NCBI RefSeq assembly: GCF_000420485.1
Contig: NZ_ATVA01000012.1
Span: 310,001-374,000 of the forward strand
DNA from: Paucidesulfovibrio longus DSM 6739
GTDB taxonomy: Bacteria > Desulfobacterota > Desulfovibrionia > Desulfovibrionales > Desulfovibrionaceae
Direction of reading: 5' to 3'
Length of the DNA stretch: 64,000 nt
The notes under the pieces were generated by a model, which made no database searches, was not told where the DNA came from, and saw nothing but the letters and a program-made list of their open reading frames with translations. Each line of letters opens with the position of its first letter. Positions within the stretch are counted from its first letter, which is position 1. Shown here piece by piece: positions 51,952 through 60,373 of the stretch. A program made the position numbers and the translations under genes.

Positions 51952-52866
51952 ATGTTGATGAGTCGTCGCCATATCGCTGGGTTATGCGTTTCTCTTTTGT
52001 TGCTGGCCGCGTGCGTTCTTGCGGTCCAGGTTCGGACCGCGGCCGCGCAAGAGAGCGGCACCGTGGTCTGGCCCTATTTTTCCTTTCCCCCGCATGTGAT
52101 CGTGGAGCCGGACGGAACCCTTTCCGGCGCGAGCGTCGAGCTTCAGCGTCTCATGGCCAAGGCCTTGCCGGAGTATCGCCACGAGCGCATCAATTCCCCG
52201 GTGAACCGCAGCATGATGGCGGCGCAGGAGGGGCAGCCCTACTGCTTGACGGGATTGCTCAAGCGCCCGGACCGCGAGCGGATCCTGTCCTATTCGCTGC
52301 CCTGCCGTCTCGTTCCCCCCCAGGTCGCCGTGACCGTCCAGGGCCTGCTCGACGCGCATAAAAACGCGGACGGACAGGTATCCATGAAGAGCCTTCTTCA
52401 GGACGGACGGCTGACTTACGGACACATCAAGGGCTTCAGCCACGGGCAGACGCTCGATCGGATCATCGAGGAGAACTACTGGCGCGAAAACGTCTTCGAG
52501 ATCCTGGACATGAAGACCCTGGGACGGCAGTTGGAGTTGCTGCTGTCCGGGCGCATCCAGTATTTCATAACCACGCCGGAACAGGCGTGGTACGCTCTGC
52601 GGGAGCAGAGGCTCTTCGACCATCTGGAAATGATTCGCGTTGCCGAGGCGCAGGAGTGGAACTTCGGCTACATCGCCTGCACGCAGGGCGAGTGGGGCAG
52701 GGAGGTCGTGGGCAAGATCAACGCGGCCATCAGAAGGAGCCTTCGCAACGGTGAACTGAAGCGCATCTACCGGAGGAACCTTCCCGCGCAGATGTGGCCG
52801 GAGTTCGACGCCGCCTGGGAAAGGATGATGACGCCCATCGCGGAAGAAGCCGAGGCTGCGGACTGA
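51952..52866 (+). CDS. Periplasmic solute-binding protein (SBP_bac_3-like)
   Basis: This 304-residue protein has a signal peptide (hydrophobic core about 8-25, cleavage near RTAAA). The mature part begins TVVWPYFSFPPHVIVEPDGT, resembling the TIGR02285-type extracellular solute-binding proteins rather than a typical transporter. Such lone proteins often serve as sensory inputs. It has no neighbouring permease. The start is ATG 51952 or the ATG at 51958; no good ribosome site distinguishes them. A TGAC-N6-GTCA repeat lies at 51901-51914 upstream. Confidence 0.75.
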   Translation: MLMSRRHIAGLCVSLLLLAACVLAVQVRTAAAQESGTVVWPYFSFPPHVIVEPDGTLSGASVELQRLMAKALPEYRHERINSPVNRSMMAAQEGQPYCLTGLLKRPDRERILSYSLPCRLVPPQVAVTVQGLLDAHKNADGQVSMKSLLQDGRLTYGHIKGFSHGQTLDRIIEENYWRENVFEILDMKTLGRQLELLLSGRIQYFITTPEQAWYALREQRLFDHLEMIRVAEAQEWNFGYIACTQGEWGREVVGKINAAIRRSLRNGELKRIYRRNLPAQMWPEFDAAWERMMTPIAEEAEAAD

Positions 52867-52890
52867 CCGTTTCCCAGGTTCTCTTCTGGC

Positions 52891-53265
52891 TCAGCTCTTG
52901 GCCGCGAAGCAGCGGCGGATGCTTTCCTGGAGTTCCTCCTGGATCAGGGGCTTGGCCAGAAAGCGCGTGGCCCCCAGTTCCAGCAGCGAGGAAATGTCGC
53001 TGACGCCCACCACGGCGGACATGATTATCACGGGCATTTCCCGCAGTTCCGTGTCTCCGCGCAGCGTCTGGATGAGCTGCCGCCCGTCCATCTCCGGCAT
53101 CATGATGTCCGTGATCAGAAGATCGAACGAGTTTTCCGCCTTGAGCGCCTCGTAGGCGTGCTTTCCGTTGGGGCTCACGAACGCTGTGTGCCCGAAAGAC
53201 TCCACGATGGTCTTCGCGAGCCGCTGTGATATGCGGTCATCTTCGGCGATCAGTATCCGTTTCAT
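52891..53265 (-). CDS. Single-domain response regulator (CheY-like)
   Basis: This 124-residue receiver domain has Asp53 in LLITDIMMPEMDG, acidic pocket EDD near residues 8-10, and Lys in FLAKPLI. No output domain is attached, so it must act through protein contacts or phosphotransfer. The ATG at 53265 follows GGGAGGG; an upstream in-frame ATG lies outside any domain. It is convergent with the solute-binding gene and downstream of pckA on the same strand, 55 bases away. Confidence 0.9.
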   Translation of the reverse strand: MKRILIAEDDRISQRLAKTIVESFGHTAFVSPNGKHAYEALKAENSFDLLITDIMMPEMDGRQLIQTLRGDTELREMPVIIMSAVVGVSDISSLLELGATRFLAKPLIQEELQESIRRCFAAKS

Positions 53266-53320
53266 CGAGTGGCCCTCCCCGAAGTTCCCGCATATCACAG
53301 CTCGGTCGCGTTCGACAATG

Positions 53321-55054
53321 CTAGCGAGCGGTATTCATTGACTCCAGAAGCTCTTTCAGCAGCTCGGGCTTTTCCGTGAGGTCGGAGCTTTCCAGGAAGG
53401 CCTTGCGCTGCTCCACCCGGTCGCGAAGGGTCGCCAGGTACTGTTCGTGGTTCTCGACCTTGGCGTGGTCGTAGCGGTCGTAAAAACCGGGCAGCAGCTT
53501 TTCCGCGCTTTCGCGGGTGGGAATCTGCGATCCCGCCAGCAGGGGCCAGTCCTCCCACTCCAGCTGATCGGTGAGGATCGCGGTCTGGAGCGTCAGCGAG
53601 GTCTGGAGGGGAATGCCGGTCAGCTCGTCGGCCGAGGTCTTCCAGAATCCGCTGGAGTTGAACATGAAGCCCGTGGCGCCGTTTTCAAAGACCTTGATGA
53701 AGGCCTCGACGTCCTTCCAAAGCTCGTAAACCCGGAAGGGGTTGGCAAAGGGCACGAAGACCAGCTTCTTGAGCTCCTCCTCGGAGACGTTTTCCGCCAC
53801 GTTGCGCTTGGTCATCAGGGACGCGCCCATGGCCACCGCGAGCTTCACGTCGGTGAAGCGCATGATCGGCGGCATGGTGGTGTCCTTGGTCAGCCAGCAG
53901 AGCGTGGAGGGGAAGGAGCAGCGGTTCACGTACTTGCCGAGCAGGGCGCGGTCGAGCAGGGCGCGGCCGTTGCCGTTGCGCACGTCCTGGCCCAGCGGCA
54001 GGTTCTTGCCGTCGACCATGATCTGGCCGTGGTTCATGACCGAGATGATGTATTCCCAGTCGGGATGGCCGATGGGCCGGGAATCGGTCTTGTCGAAGAG
54101 GGTCGGCTCCCAGACGCGGCAGATCTTTTCCTCGATGTCGATCTGGAAGGCGTCGTCGTGCAGCACGACCTTGTCGAAGCCTTCGGGCATGGTGCCGCCG
54201 TTGTCCGAGGAATTGGTGTGCGAGCTCTTGCCCGTGCCGGAGAGGCCGAAAAAGGCGATGGAGCGCTTGCCGAGCTTTTTGCAGGCGTCGTCCTTGCAGC
54301 CGGCGAAGTCGATTTCCTTGATGCCGCCGTGGCAGGCGGCCATGCCCAGGCGCATGCCGGAGGTCCAGGCCAGGGTCAGGGTGCCTTTCTTGCGCTCGCC
54401 GAAGTAGCGCATGCCGAAATTGAAGATGACGTTGGCGTCCACATCCACCAGCGCCAGCTGCGGGAAGCCCTGGTTGTGGTAGAAGGGATCGTTGTTGCGC
54501 CATTCGTTGTCGGCGATGACGATGATGTCCTGGATGGGCAGCTTGGGGCTGCTTTCATACTGCTCGGCCAGCTCCGCGTAGGGCGTGAAGTTGACCAGCC
54601 AGTTGAAGACGTTGACCGCGTCGTTCTCGTGGCCCACGATGGTGGCCTTGATCATCAGATCCTTGTCCAGGCCGATGAGCGCGTGCGCCTTGATCAGGGG
54701 GCGGGTCTGGAGGTCGGAGACGGCCTCGAGCAGGTCGCCGAGCACCTTCTTGCGTTCCGGCGCGTTCAGCGCGTGCCAGAAGCGGCGGGCCATGGCCGTG
54801 CGGCCCACGATCTTCCCGTGGCAGTTGTTGAGCACCTTGGCGCCCTTGGGCAGTCCCAGGCGTTCCGCTGCCGGGGCGTAGATCGGAAGATCCGTTTCCT
54901 GGACGTCCCACTGCCGCCGGGCCAATTCATAGGCCTCGGCCGGGCTGACCGTACGGATTTTGTGGTCCAGCACCAGCGTATCCGCAATGGCCCGGAGGGG
55001 GGGAAGTTTCTTGATGTCGTCTTTGTAGAATTCGTAACTGGATTTACTCGCCAT
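53321..55054 (-). CDS. pckA: Phosphoenolpyruvate carboxykinase (ATP)
   Basis: This 577-residue enzyme interconverts oxaloacetate and PEP. The ATP-binding loop is FGLSGTGKSSHTNS, departing from the usual GLSGTGKTTLS after the Ser; the metal region GGIKEIDFAGC, the DDAFQIDIEEK stretch and VWEPTLFDK are present. It is somewhat longer than E. coli PckA (540). Standing directly downstream of the oad genes on the same strand, it links C4 and C3 metabolism. The unusual P-loop leaves some doubt about nucleotide preference. Confidence 0.8.
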   Translation of the reverse strand: MASKSSYEFYKDDIKKLPPLRAIADTLVLDHKIRTVSPAEAYELARRQWDVQETDLPIYAPAAERLGLPKGAKVLNNCHGKIVGRTAMARRFWHALNAPERKKVLGDLLEAVSDLQTRPLIKAHALIGLDKDLMIKATIVGHENDAVNVFNWLVNFTPYAELAEQYESSPKLPIQDIIVIADNEWRNNDPFYHNQGFPQLALVDVDANVIFNFGMRYFGERKKGTLTLAWTSGMRLGMAACHGGIKEIDFAGCKDDACKKLGKRSIAFFGLSGTGKSSHTNSSDNGGTMPEGFDKVVLHDDAFQIDIEEKICRVWEPTLFDKTDSRPIGHPDWEYIISVMNHGQIMVDGKNLPLGQDVRNGNGRALLDRALLGKYVNRCSFPSTLCWLTKDTTMPPIMRFTDVKLAVAMGASLMTKRNVAENVSEEELKKLVFVPFANPFRVYELWKDVEAFIKVFENGATGFMFNSSGFWKTSADELTGIPLQTSLTLQTAILTDQLEWEDWPLLAGSQIPTRESAEKLLPGFYDRYDHAKVENHEQYLATLRDRVEQRKAFLESSDLTEKPELLKELLESMNTAR

Positions 55055-55123
55055 TCATCTGCTCCTTTCCGGTCCTCTCTCTCTATTGTTACGACTCCGT
55101 AACCACGCGCGAAGTCTCATATC

Positions 55124-56251
55124 CTATTTTGCCAAAACTGACCACAGAATACCGGCCGCGACAGCCGAACCGATCACCCCGGCCACGTTCGGGGCCATGG
55201 CGTGCATAAGCAAGTGGTTTGACGAATCTTCTTCGCGGCCAACCGCCTGGACCACCCGGGCGGAATCCGGCACGGCGGAAACCCCGGCCGCGCCGATGAG
55301 CGGGTTGATCTTGTCTTTGAGGAAAAGATTCATGAATTTTGCGAAGAGCACCCCCGCGGCGGTGGCGACCACGAAGGAGGCCGCGCCCAGCGCGAAGATC
55401 AGGACGCTTTCGTGCCGCAGGAAGGTCTGGGCCTGGGTGCTCGCGCCCACGGAAAAACCGAGCAGGATGGTCACGATGTCGATGAGCGAGGTCCGGGCCG
55501 TGGCCGCGAGCCGCTCCGTGACGAGGCTCTCCTTGAGCAGGTTGCCGAAGAAGAGCATGCCCATGAGCGGCACGGCTCCGGGCGCGATGAGCGACGTGAT
55601 CAGGAACCCGCCCACGGGGAAGAGGATCTTTTCGCGCCGGGAGACCGTGCGCGCGGGCTTCATGCGGATGCGCCGCTCGGCCCGGGTGGTCAGGAGCTTC
55701 ATCACGGGCGGCTGGATCACCGGGACCAGGGCCATGTACGAATAGGCGGAAATGGCGATGGCGCCCAGCAGCCGCGGGGCCAGCTTGGCCGAGAGGAAGA
55801 TGGCCGTGGGGCCGTCCGCCCCGCCGATGATGGCGATGCTGGCCGCTTCCTCGGCGGGAAATCCCAGCCAGAGCGCGCCCAGCAGCGTGAGGAAGATGCC
55901 CGCCTGGGCCGCCGCGCCGAGCAGCACCAGCCTGGGGCTGGAGAGCATGGTGGAGAAGTCGGTCATGGCCCCGATGCCCAGGAAGATCAGGGGCGGGAAG
56001 ATGCCCTGGCGCACGCCGTAGTAGATGTACGAGAGCACCGAACCGGGCTCGTAGACCGAGAGCTGCATGCCGGGAGGGGTGGGAATGTTGCCCACGATCA
56101 TGCCGAAGCCGATGGGCAGCAGCAGAAGCGGCTCGTAGTTCTTGACGATGGAAAGGGCGATGAAGGTCGCGCCCACGGCGATCATGGCCGCGTTGCCCCA
56201 GGTCATTCCGGCGAAGCCGGTGGACGTGAAATACGCGGCCAGCACGTCCAT
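55124..56251 (-). CDS. oadB: Sodium-ion-translocating decarboxylase beta subunit
   Basis: This 375-residue membrane protein has about nine to ten hydrophobic segments and the family stretches LLLLPIGFGMIVGNIP, LIFLGIGAMTDFSTMLS, and IIGGADGPTAIFLSAKLAP. The subunit couples carboxyl-biotin decarboxylation to sodium export. It follows oadG by one base and precedes pckA by 69 bases, matching a decarboxylase pump operon. Confidence 0.93.
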   Translation of the reverse strand: MDVLAAYFTSTGFAGMTWGNAAMIAVGATFIALSIVKNYEPLLLLPIGFGMIVGNIPTPPGMQLSVYEPGSVLSYIYYGVRQGIFPPLIFLGIGAMTDFSTMLSSPRLVLLGAAAQAGIFLTLLGALWLGFPAEEAASIAIIGGADGPTAIFLSAKLAPRLLGAIAISAYSYMALVPVIQPPVMKLLTTRAERRIRMKPARTVSRREKILFPVGGFLITSLIAPGAVPLMGMLFFGNLLKESLVTERLAATARTSLIDIVTILLGFSVGASTQAQTFLRHESVLIFALGAASFVVATAAGVLFAKFMNLFLKDKINPLIGAAGVSAVPDSARVVQAVGREEDSSNHLLMHAMAPNVAGVIGSAVAAGILWSVLAK

Positions 56252-56252
56252 G

Positions 56253-56600
56253 CTAGTTCTCGGGGGTTCGGGCGGGTTTCAGGTTCAGGCCGAGCAGCGC
56301 GGCCAGGCCCGGATCGTGATGCAGGACGGCCACGGCCATGAGCGCGGCGCGCGCTTCCTCGTCCGGGGCGAGCGCCTCGCCCGCCACCTCGACCCGCGCC
56401 GCCGGGGGCGTTCCGGCTTCGGCGCCGGGACGCAGCGCGTCCCAGGCCGCCAGCAGCTTCGGCAGCAGCCCGATGAACAGGCTGATGCAGAGCAGCGCGA
56501 GGAACACGACGCTCATGCCTGCCAGGGCCAGGGACGGCCCTCCGGACGCGAGCACGTTGTCCAGGCCCATGCGGGCGCTCTCCATGCCGGACGGGGTCAT
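56253..56600 (-). CDS. oadG: OadG-like gamma subunit
   Basis: This 115-residue protein has one membrane segment (about 24-45, GMSVVFLALLCISLFIGLLP) and an Ala/Pro-rich linker. It matches the small gamma subunit of oxaloacetate decarboxylase that holds the alpha and beta subunits together. Its start overlaps the oadA stop by four bases (ATGA). Sequence conservation in OadG is low, so the assignment rests mainly on topology and position. Confidence 0.78.
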   Translation of the reverse strand: MTPSGMESARMGLDNVLASGGPSLALAGMSVVFLALLCISLFIGLLPKLLAAWDALRPGAEAGTPPAARVEVAGEALAPDEEARAALMAVAVLHHDPGLAALLGLNLKPARTPEN

Positions 56601-58417
56601 GCGCCGCTCTCCAGCCGGGCCATTTCATCGCCCTCGGCCACCTGGCGTCCCAGGTCCGCCGTCAGGGAGACGAGCCTGCCCGCTTCGGGCGCGCGCACCT
56701 CGACCTCCATCTTCATGGCTTCCAGAACCAGCAGGGGCTGGTCCTTGGAGATCTCCTCGCCCACCTTGGCCAGCACGCGCACCACCACGCCGGGCATGGG
56801 CGCGTTCACGGCGCGGCCCCTGGGCGCGTCCTGCGCGGGGGCGGCCGCCTTGTCCGAGGCGCGGGCCGCGCCCGGAGCGACCGTGACGTCGAAGGCCTTG
56901 CCGTCCACGCTGAAAATTCCGTCCCGCACCGTGACCTCGTGGGCGCGGCCGTTGACGCTGACGCTGAACCGTCCGAAGTCCTTGGGAGCGGGCGCGGGCG
57001 CGCATTCCATGTCCTTTTTCCAGCGCACGCCGAGCTTGGCCGAACCGTTGAGGAAGGCCACGCCCTTGTCCTTGCAGGTGGCCGCGATGAAGAGGTTCTC
57101 CTCGCTCTCGGCGATGTTCCCGGCGCGCAGCAGCCTGCGCGCGGCTTCCAGCCCCTTGGACGGGTCCGCGTCGTTCAGCTCCAGCGGGGTCTTGTCCGTG
57201 GGCGCGAGGCCGAGCTGGGACGAGGCCAGCCGGATCACGTCCGGGTCGGGCGGGACGGGGGTGCGGCCGAAATAGCCGAGGACCATCTTGCCGTAGCCGT
57301 CCGCGATGCGGGCCCACGGGCCGAACATGACGTTGTTGAAGGCCTGCTGGAAGTAGAACTGGGAAACCGGGGTCACGGACGTGCCGAAGCCGCCCTTGCG
57401 GACCACCTCGCCCATGGCCGCGATGATTTCCGGGTACTTGTGCATGATGCCGTTGTCCCGGAGCATCTGCGTGTTGGCCGTGAGCGCGCCGCCGGGCATG
57501 GGGCTGAAGGGCAGGGTCGGCTCCACCCCGCGGGCTTCGGGCGGCAGGAAATAGGCGCTCATGCAGTCGGCGAAGACCTCCTCGGCCTTGAGCACCTTTT
57601 GGATGTCCACGCCCAGGTCGTAGTCCGTGCCGCGCAGCGCATGCCAGAGCGTGGCCACGTCGGGCTGGCAGGTGCCGCCGGAAACCGGGGCCAGGGAGAG
57701 GTCCACGGCGTCCGCGCCCGCCTCGATGGCCGCGAGGTAGCAGGCGATGGAGATGCCCGCGGTCTCGTGGGTGTGGAAATGCAGCTGCGCGGATTCCGGC
57801 AGCAGCTTGCGGGCGCGCTTGATGGTTTCGTGGACCTTGCCGGGCGTGGACGTGCCCGAGGCGTCCTTGAAGCAGACCGAGTCGAAGGGGATGCCCGCCT
57901 CCAGGATGCGGCGCAGGACCATCTCGTAGAAGTCGGGGTCGTGCGCGCCCGTGCTGCCGGGCGGCAGTTCCATCATGCTCACGCAGATCTGGTGGTTCAG
58001 GCCGTGCTTCTTGATGCAGCGCCCGGAAAAATCCAGGTTGTGCACGTCGTTGAGCGCGTCGAAATTGCGGATGGAGGTGATGCCGTGGCGGGCGAAGAGC
58101 TTGGCGTGCAGCTCGACCACGTCCGAGGACTGGGACTCCAGGCCGACCACGTTCACGCCGCGCGCCAGGGTCTGGAGATCCGCGTCCGGCCCGGCCGCCT
58201 CGCGGAAGGCGTCCATCATGGCGAAGGCGTCTTCGTTGCAGTAAAAATAAAGCGCCTGGAAGCGCGCTCCGCCGCCCGCCTCGAACCAGTCGATCCCGGC
58301 CTCGGCAGCGGCGCGCACCGCGGGCAGGAAATCCTTGGTGAGCACGCGCGCGCCGTAGACGGACTGGAACCCGTCCCGGAAGGCCGTGCACATGAAGCGG
58401 ATGCGTTTTTTGCCCAC
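56597..58417 (-). CDS. oadA: Oxaloacetate/pyruvate carboxyltransferase alpha subunit with biotin domain
   Basis: This 606-residue protein has an N-terminal carboxyltransferase barrel (metal and catalytic region CTAFRDGFQSVYGARVLTKD, FKDASGTSTPGK, and FHTHETAGISI), a PYC_OADA middle domain, and a C-terminal biotinyl domain with the biotin lysine at Lys569 in EAMKMEVEV. The Ala/Lys-rich linker is at about 510-540. The start is GTG 58417, behind GAGGAGCAGCGCC; a longer in-frame upstream sequence overlaps yjbQ and is not domain sequence. With OadB and OadG it should form a sodium-pumping decarboxylase. Confidence 0.9.
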   Translation of the reverse strand: MGKKRIRFMCTAFRDGFQSVYGARVLTKDFLPAVRAAAEAGIDWFEAGGGARFQALYFYCNEDAFAMMDAFREAAGPDADLQTLARGVNVVGLESQSSDVVELHAKLFARHGITSIRNFDALNDVHNLDFSGRCIKKHGLNHQICVSMMELPPGSTGAHDPDFYEMVLRRILEAGIPFDSVCFKDASGTSTPGKVHETIKRARKLLPESAQLHFHTHETAGISIACYLAAIEAGADAVDLSLAPVSGGTCQPDVATLWHALRGTDYDLGVDIQKVLKAEEVFADCMSAYFLPPEARGVEPTLPFSPMPGGALTANTQMLRDNGIMHKYPEIIAAMGEVVRKGGFGTSVTPVSQFYFQQAFNNVMFGPWARIADGYGKMVLGYFGRTPVPPDPDVIRLASSQLGLAPTDKTPLELNDADPSKGLEAARRLLRAGNIAESEENLFIAATCKDKGVAFLNGSAKLGVRWKKDMECAPAPAPKDFGRFSVSVNGRAHEVTVRDGIFSVDGKAFDVTVAPGAARASDKAAAPAQDAPRGRAVNAPMPGVVVRVLAKVGEEISKDQPLLVLEAMKMEVEVRAPEAGRLVSLTADLGRQVAEGDEMARLESGA

Positions 58418-58428
58418 GGCGCTGCTCC

Positions 58429-58818
58429 TCAGCCTTGAAATTTGACCCAGACTTCGCGGGGCCGGGGGCCGTCGAACTCGCAGAAGAACACGCCTTGCCA
58501 CGAGCCGAGCTGGAGCTGGCCGTTTTCCACGATGATCTGGAGCGAGTTTCCCGTCAGGATGGACTTGAGGTGGGCGTCGGGATTGCCCTCGTGCAGGTAG
58601 CCCTGGTCCGGAGGCAGCAGCCGTTTCAGGCTGCGCATCAGGTCGCCGCCCACCTCCGGGTCGTGCCCTTCGGAGAGGGTGATGGATGCGCTGGTGTGGG
58701 GGCAGAAGAGCGTAAGGATTCCGTCGCGCCATGCGCGCTGCGTGACCAGCCCCTGGGTCGGGGCCGTGATGTTGACCATCTGCTCCGTGGAGGAGGTGGT
58801 GACCAGCAGCCTGTCCAT
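58429..58818 (-). CDS. YjbQ/UPF0047 family protein
   Basis: This 129-residue protein shows the YjbQ pattern: GILTLFCPHTSASITLSEG near residues 33-52, then the metal-region PDQGYLHEGNPDAHLKS and the C-terminal LGSWQGVFFCEFDGPR. Relatives have a weak thiamine-phosphate synthase activity, though the true role is unsettled. The ATG at 58818 follows ACAGGAACGC. It is 11 bases upstream of oadA and may share its transcript. Confidence 0.88.
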   Translation of the reverse strand: MDRLLVTTSSTEQMVNITAPTQGLVTQRAWRDGILTLFCPHTSASITLSEGHDPEVGGDLMRSLKRLLPPDQGYLHEGNPDAHLKSILTGNSLQIIVENGQLQLGSWQGVFFCEFDGPRPREVWVKFQG

Positions 58819-59008
58819 GCGTTCCTGTCGGTGTGTGCGCCCTGCCTCCGCGAACGGTCCGGCCTTGTCGGCGCCTGGGGCGCCGGAGCCGGAAAACGGC
58901 TCGCGGACCGGTACGATCGAAAGGCTCCCAAGACACGGCGGGCGCGGACTTTCGCCCCCTCCGTCAGATTTCTTGTACATAAGGCCACCGGATTGGGCAA
59001 CCTTGTGA

Positions 59009-59037
59009 TTGACAATGATTTTGAAATTCATTATCAA
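59009..59037 (+). promoter_or_regulatory. Promoter with Fur-like palindrome in its spacer
   Basis: TTGACA (59009-59014) and TATCAA (59032-59037) are 17 bases apart. The bases 59010-59036 form a palindrome with halves TGACAATGA and TCATTATCA (one mismatch), resembling Fur boxes. A repressor bound there would cover both promoter elements. The start codon of the DUF2325 gene is 48 bases downstream. Confidence 0.6.
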
Positions 59038-59085
59038 CAATACAAGGGCAAGGGATGATCCTCTGCCGCAACCCCGGAGGTCGAT

Positions 59086-59358
59086 ATGTGTGCAGCGCTC
59101 GTGGGCGGAATGGACCGGCTCAAAAGGGAATACATCGACGTGGCCAAGAAGGGCGGCGTGAAGCTCAAGGTCTTCACGGGCAAGGAGAACCGGGTCGCCG
59201 ACCAGATCGGCAGCTGCGGGCTGGTCATCGTCTTCACCAACAAGGTTTCGCACAAGGCCCGCATCGAGGTCGCGGCGCATGCCAAGTCCAGGGGAATCCC
59301 CATGAAGATGCTGCACTCCTGCGGCGTCTCCACCCTGCGCAAGGCGTTGGAGGCATAG
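59086..59358 (+). CDS. DUF2325 protein
   Basis: This 90-residue protein matches DUF2325 along its length: ALVGGMDRLKREYIDVAKKG, LVIVFTNKVSHKARIEVAAH, then MLHSCGVSTLRKALEA. It contains a Cys pair (Cys2, Cys44) plus Cys79. The family has no proven function but often lies near iron-uptake genes in sulfate reducers (recall). The Fur-like operator in its promoter points to iron control. The start follows GGAGGTCGAT. Confidence 0.82.
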   Translation: MCAALVGGMDRLKREYIDVAKKGGVKLKVFTGKENRVADQIGSCGLVIVFTNKVSHKARIEVAAHAKSRGIPMKMLHSCGVSTLRKALEA

Positions 59359-59359
59359 T

Positions 59360-59377
59360 GGGCCGGGCTTCCGGCCC
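59360..59377. terminator. Hairpin between convergent DUF2325 and Cys-rich genes
   Basis: GGGCCGG and CCGGCCC form a 7-bp stem with a GCTT loop just past the DUF2325 stop. Confidence 0.55.
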
Positions 59378-59381
59378 GGAG

Positions 59382-59621
59382 CTAGCCGCGATCCTTTCCG
59401 CACTGGCCCGGAGGGCAGGACTGCGCGTTCTCTTCCTGAGCCTTTTTCGCAATGGGGCAGCCCTTGCAGCCCGCAGCGGGATCCTGGGGGTCGGCGTCGG
59501 AGCAGCCGCACCCGAAAGGGGCTTCCTCGCCCCGGTCCTTGTCGTTGAGGTACTTGGACAAGGCAAAGAGCGCGCCGAGCGCCAGGACTACGCCGAGTCC
59601 GAGAAGATCGTTCCAGCCCAT
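59382..59621 (-). CDS. Small Cys-rich membrane protein (FeoB-associated type)
   Basis: This 79-residue protein has one N-terminal membrane segment (about 6-24) and a Cys-rich tail: GCGC, CKGC and CPPGQC. The layout resembles FeoB-associated Cys-rich membrane proteins thought to help ferrous-iron handling. It starts behind GGAGGTGACTTC. No feoB is in the window, but the convergent neighbour has a Fur-like promoter. A similar protein is encoded at 61039. Confidence 0.68.
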   Translation of the reverse strand: MGWNDLLGLGVVLALGALFALSKYLNDKDRGEEAPFGCGCSDADPQDPAAGCKGCPIAKKAQEENAQSCPPGQCGKDRG

Positions 59622-59712
59622 GAAGTCACCTCCGTATCAATCGAGCCTAGTCTCTTGCCGGGCGAAAGAACAGCTCCTTAGAGCGCCGGGCAATTCCAGG
59701 ACAAGAACAATA

Positions 59713-59742
59713 AAGCCGGGACCAGGGGCCTGGTCCCGGCTT
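59713..59742 (-). terminator. Intrinsic terminator of the peroxiredoxin gene
   Basis: AAGCCGGGACCAG pairs with CTGGTCCCGGCTT around GGGC; on the minus strand it is followed by TATTGTT. Confidence 0.85.
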
Positions 59743-59761
59743 GCAGGGCGTCTGATCCGGT

Positions 59762-60373
59762 CTATTCAAAGGCCATGGATACCTTCCATTTTTCCCAGAC
59801 CTTGCCGACAAGGTCCACGCCGGGCTTCAGCGTCTGCTTGCCGGGCCGCCAGCCCGATGGCGCAACCTCGCCGCCGTTGGTATTGCGCACCAGCTGGAAG
59901 GCTTGAATCTGGCGCAGTGTTTCGGAAACGTTGCGTCCCACGGGCGGAGCGAGCACCTCAAATCCCTGGATCACGCCGTCCGGATCGATCAGGAAACGGC
60001 CGCGCACGTCCACTCCGGCGTTTTCATCGTAGACCCCGTAAGCCTCTCCCACTTTGCCCCCGCCGTCCGAAAGCATGGGGAAGGGCACGGTTCCGGCGGT
60101 GATCATCTTGGAAAGCTCCTGATCCACCCACATCTTGTGCACGAAGATGCTGTCCGTGCTCATGGAGAACACCTGCACGCCAAGGGCTTCGAATTCGTCG
60201 TTCTTCTCGGCGACCGCCGAGATTTCCGTCGCTCAGACAAAGGTGAAGTCGCCCGGATAGAAGCAAAGCACCACCCATTTCCCGAGATGATCGGAGAGTT
60301 TCGCCGTGGTGAGCTTGCCGAGATGATAGGCTGGAGCCACGAAATCAGGCGCTTTTTGTCCGATACGGATCAT
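59762..60373 (-). CDS. prxU: Selenocysteine-containing peroxiredoxin (in-frame UGA)
   Basis: This 203-residue AhpC/TSA peroxiredoxin is read through TGA at 60235-60233 as selenocysteine 47. The UGA sits exactly at the peroxidatic Cys of DFTFVCPTEI: upstream is PGDFTFV, downstream [19 protein letters not shown], both in one frame. The rest of the fold is intact to [11 protein letters not shown] and [16 protein letters not shown]. The usual resolving Cys in EVCP is replaced (EVAPSGW), so it should act as a one-selenocysteine enzyme. The start at 60373 follows AAGGAGG. An in-frame ATG at 60490, also with AGGAGAGG, would add 39 residues with Cys9. A SECIS-like hairpin lies at 60205-60222 and the stop is followed by a terminator. 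Confidence 0.87.
60205..60222 (-). promoter_or_regulatory. Bacterial SECIS-like hairpin
   Basis: On the minus strand TCTCGGC pairs with GCCGAGA around a GGTC loop. It starts 11 bases after the in-frame TGA, and the loop begins 17 bases after it. A short stem with GGU in the apical loop at that distance is the form recognised by bacterial SelB. Confidence 0.75.

Noticed and set aside
60178-60235. A broken peroxiredoxin gene caused by a nonsense mutation
   Set aside because: The only stop is TGA, exactly at the catalytic Cys position, both halves stay in one frame, and a SECIS-like hairpin follows. Selenocysteine explains all of this better than decay.
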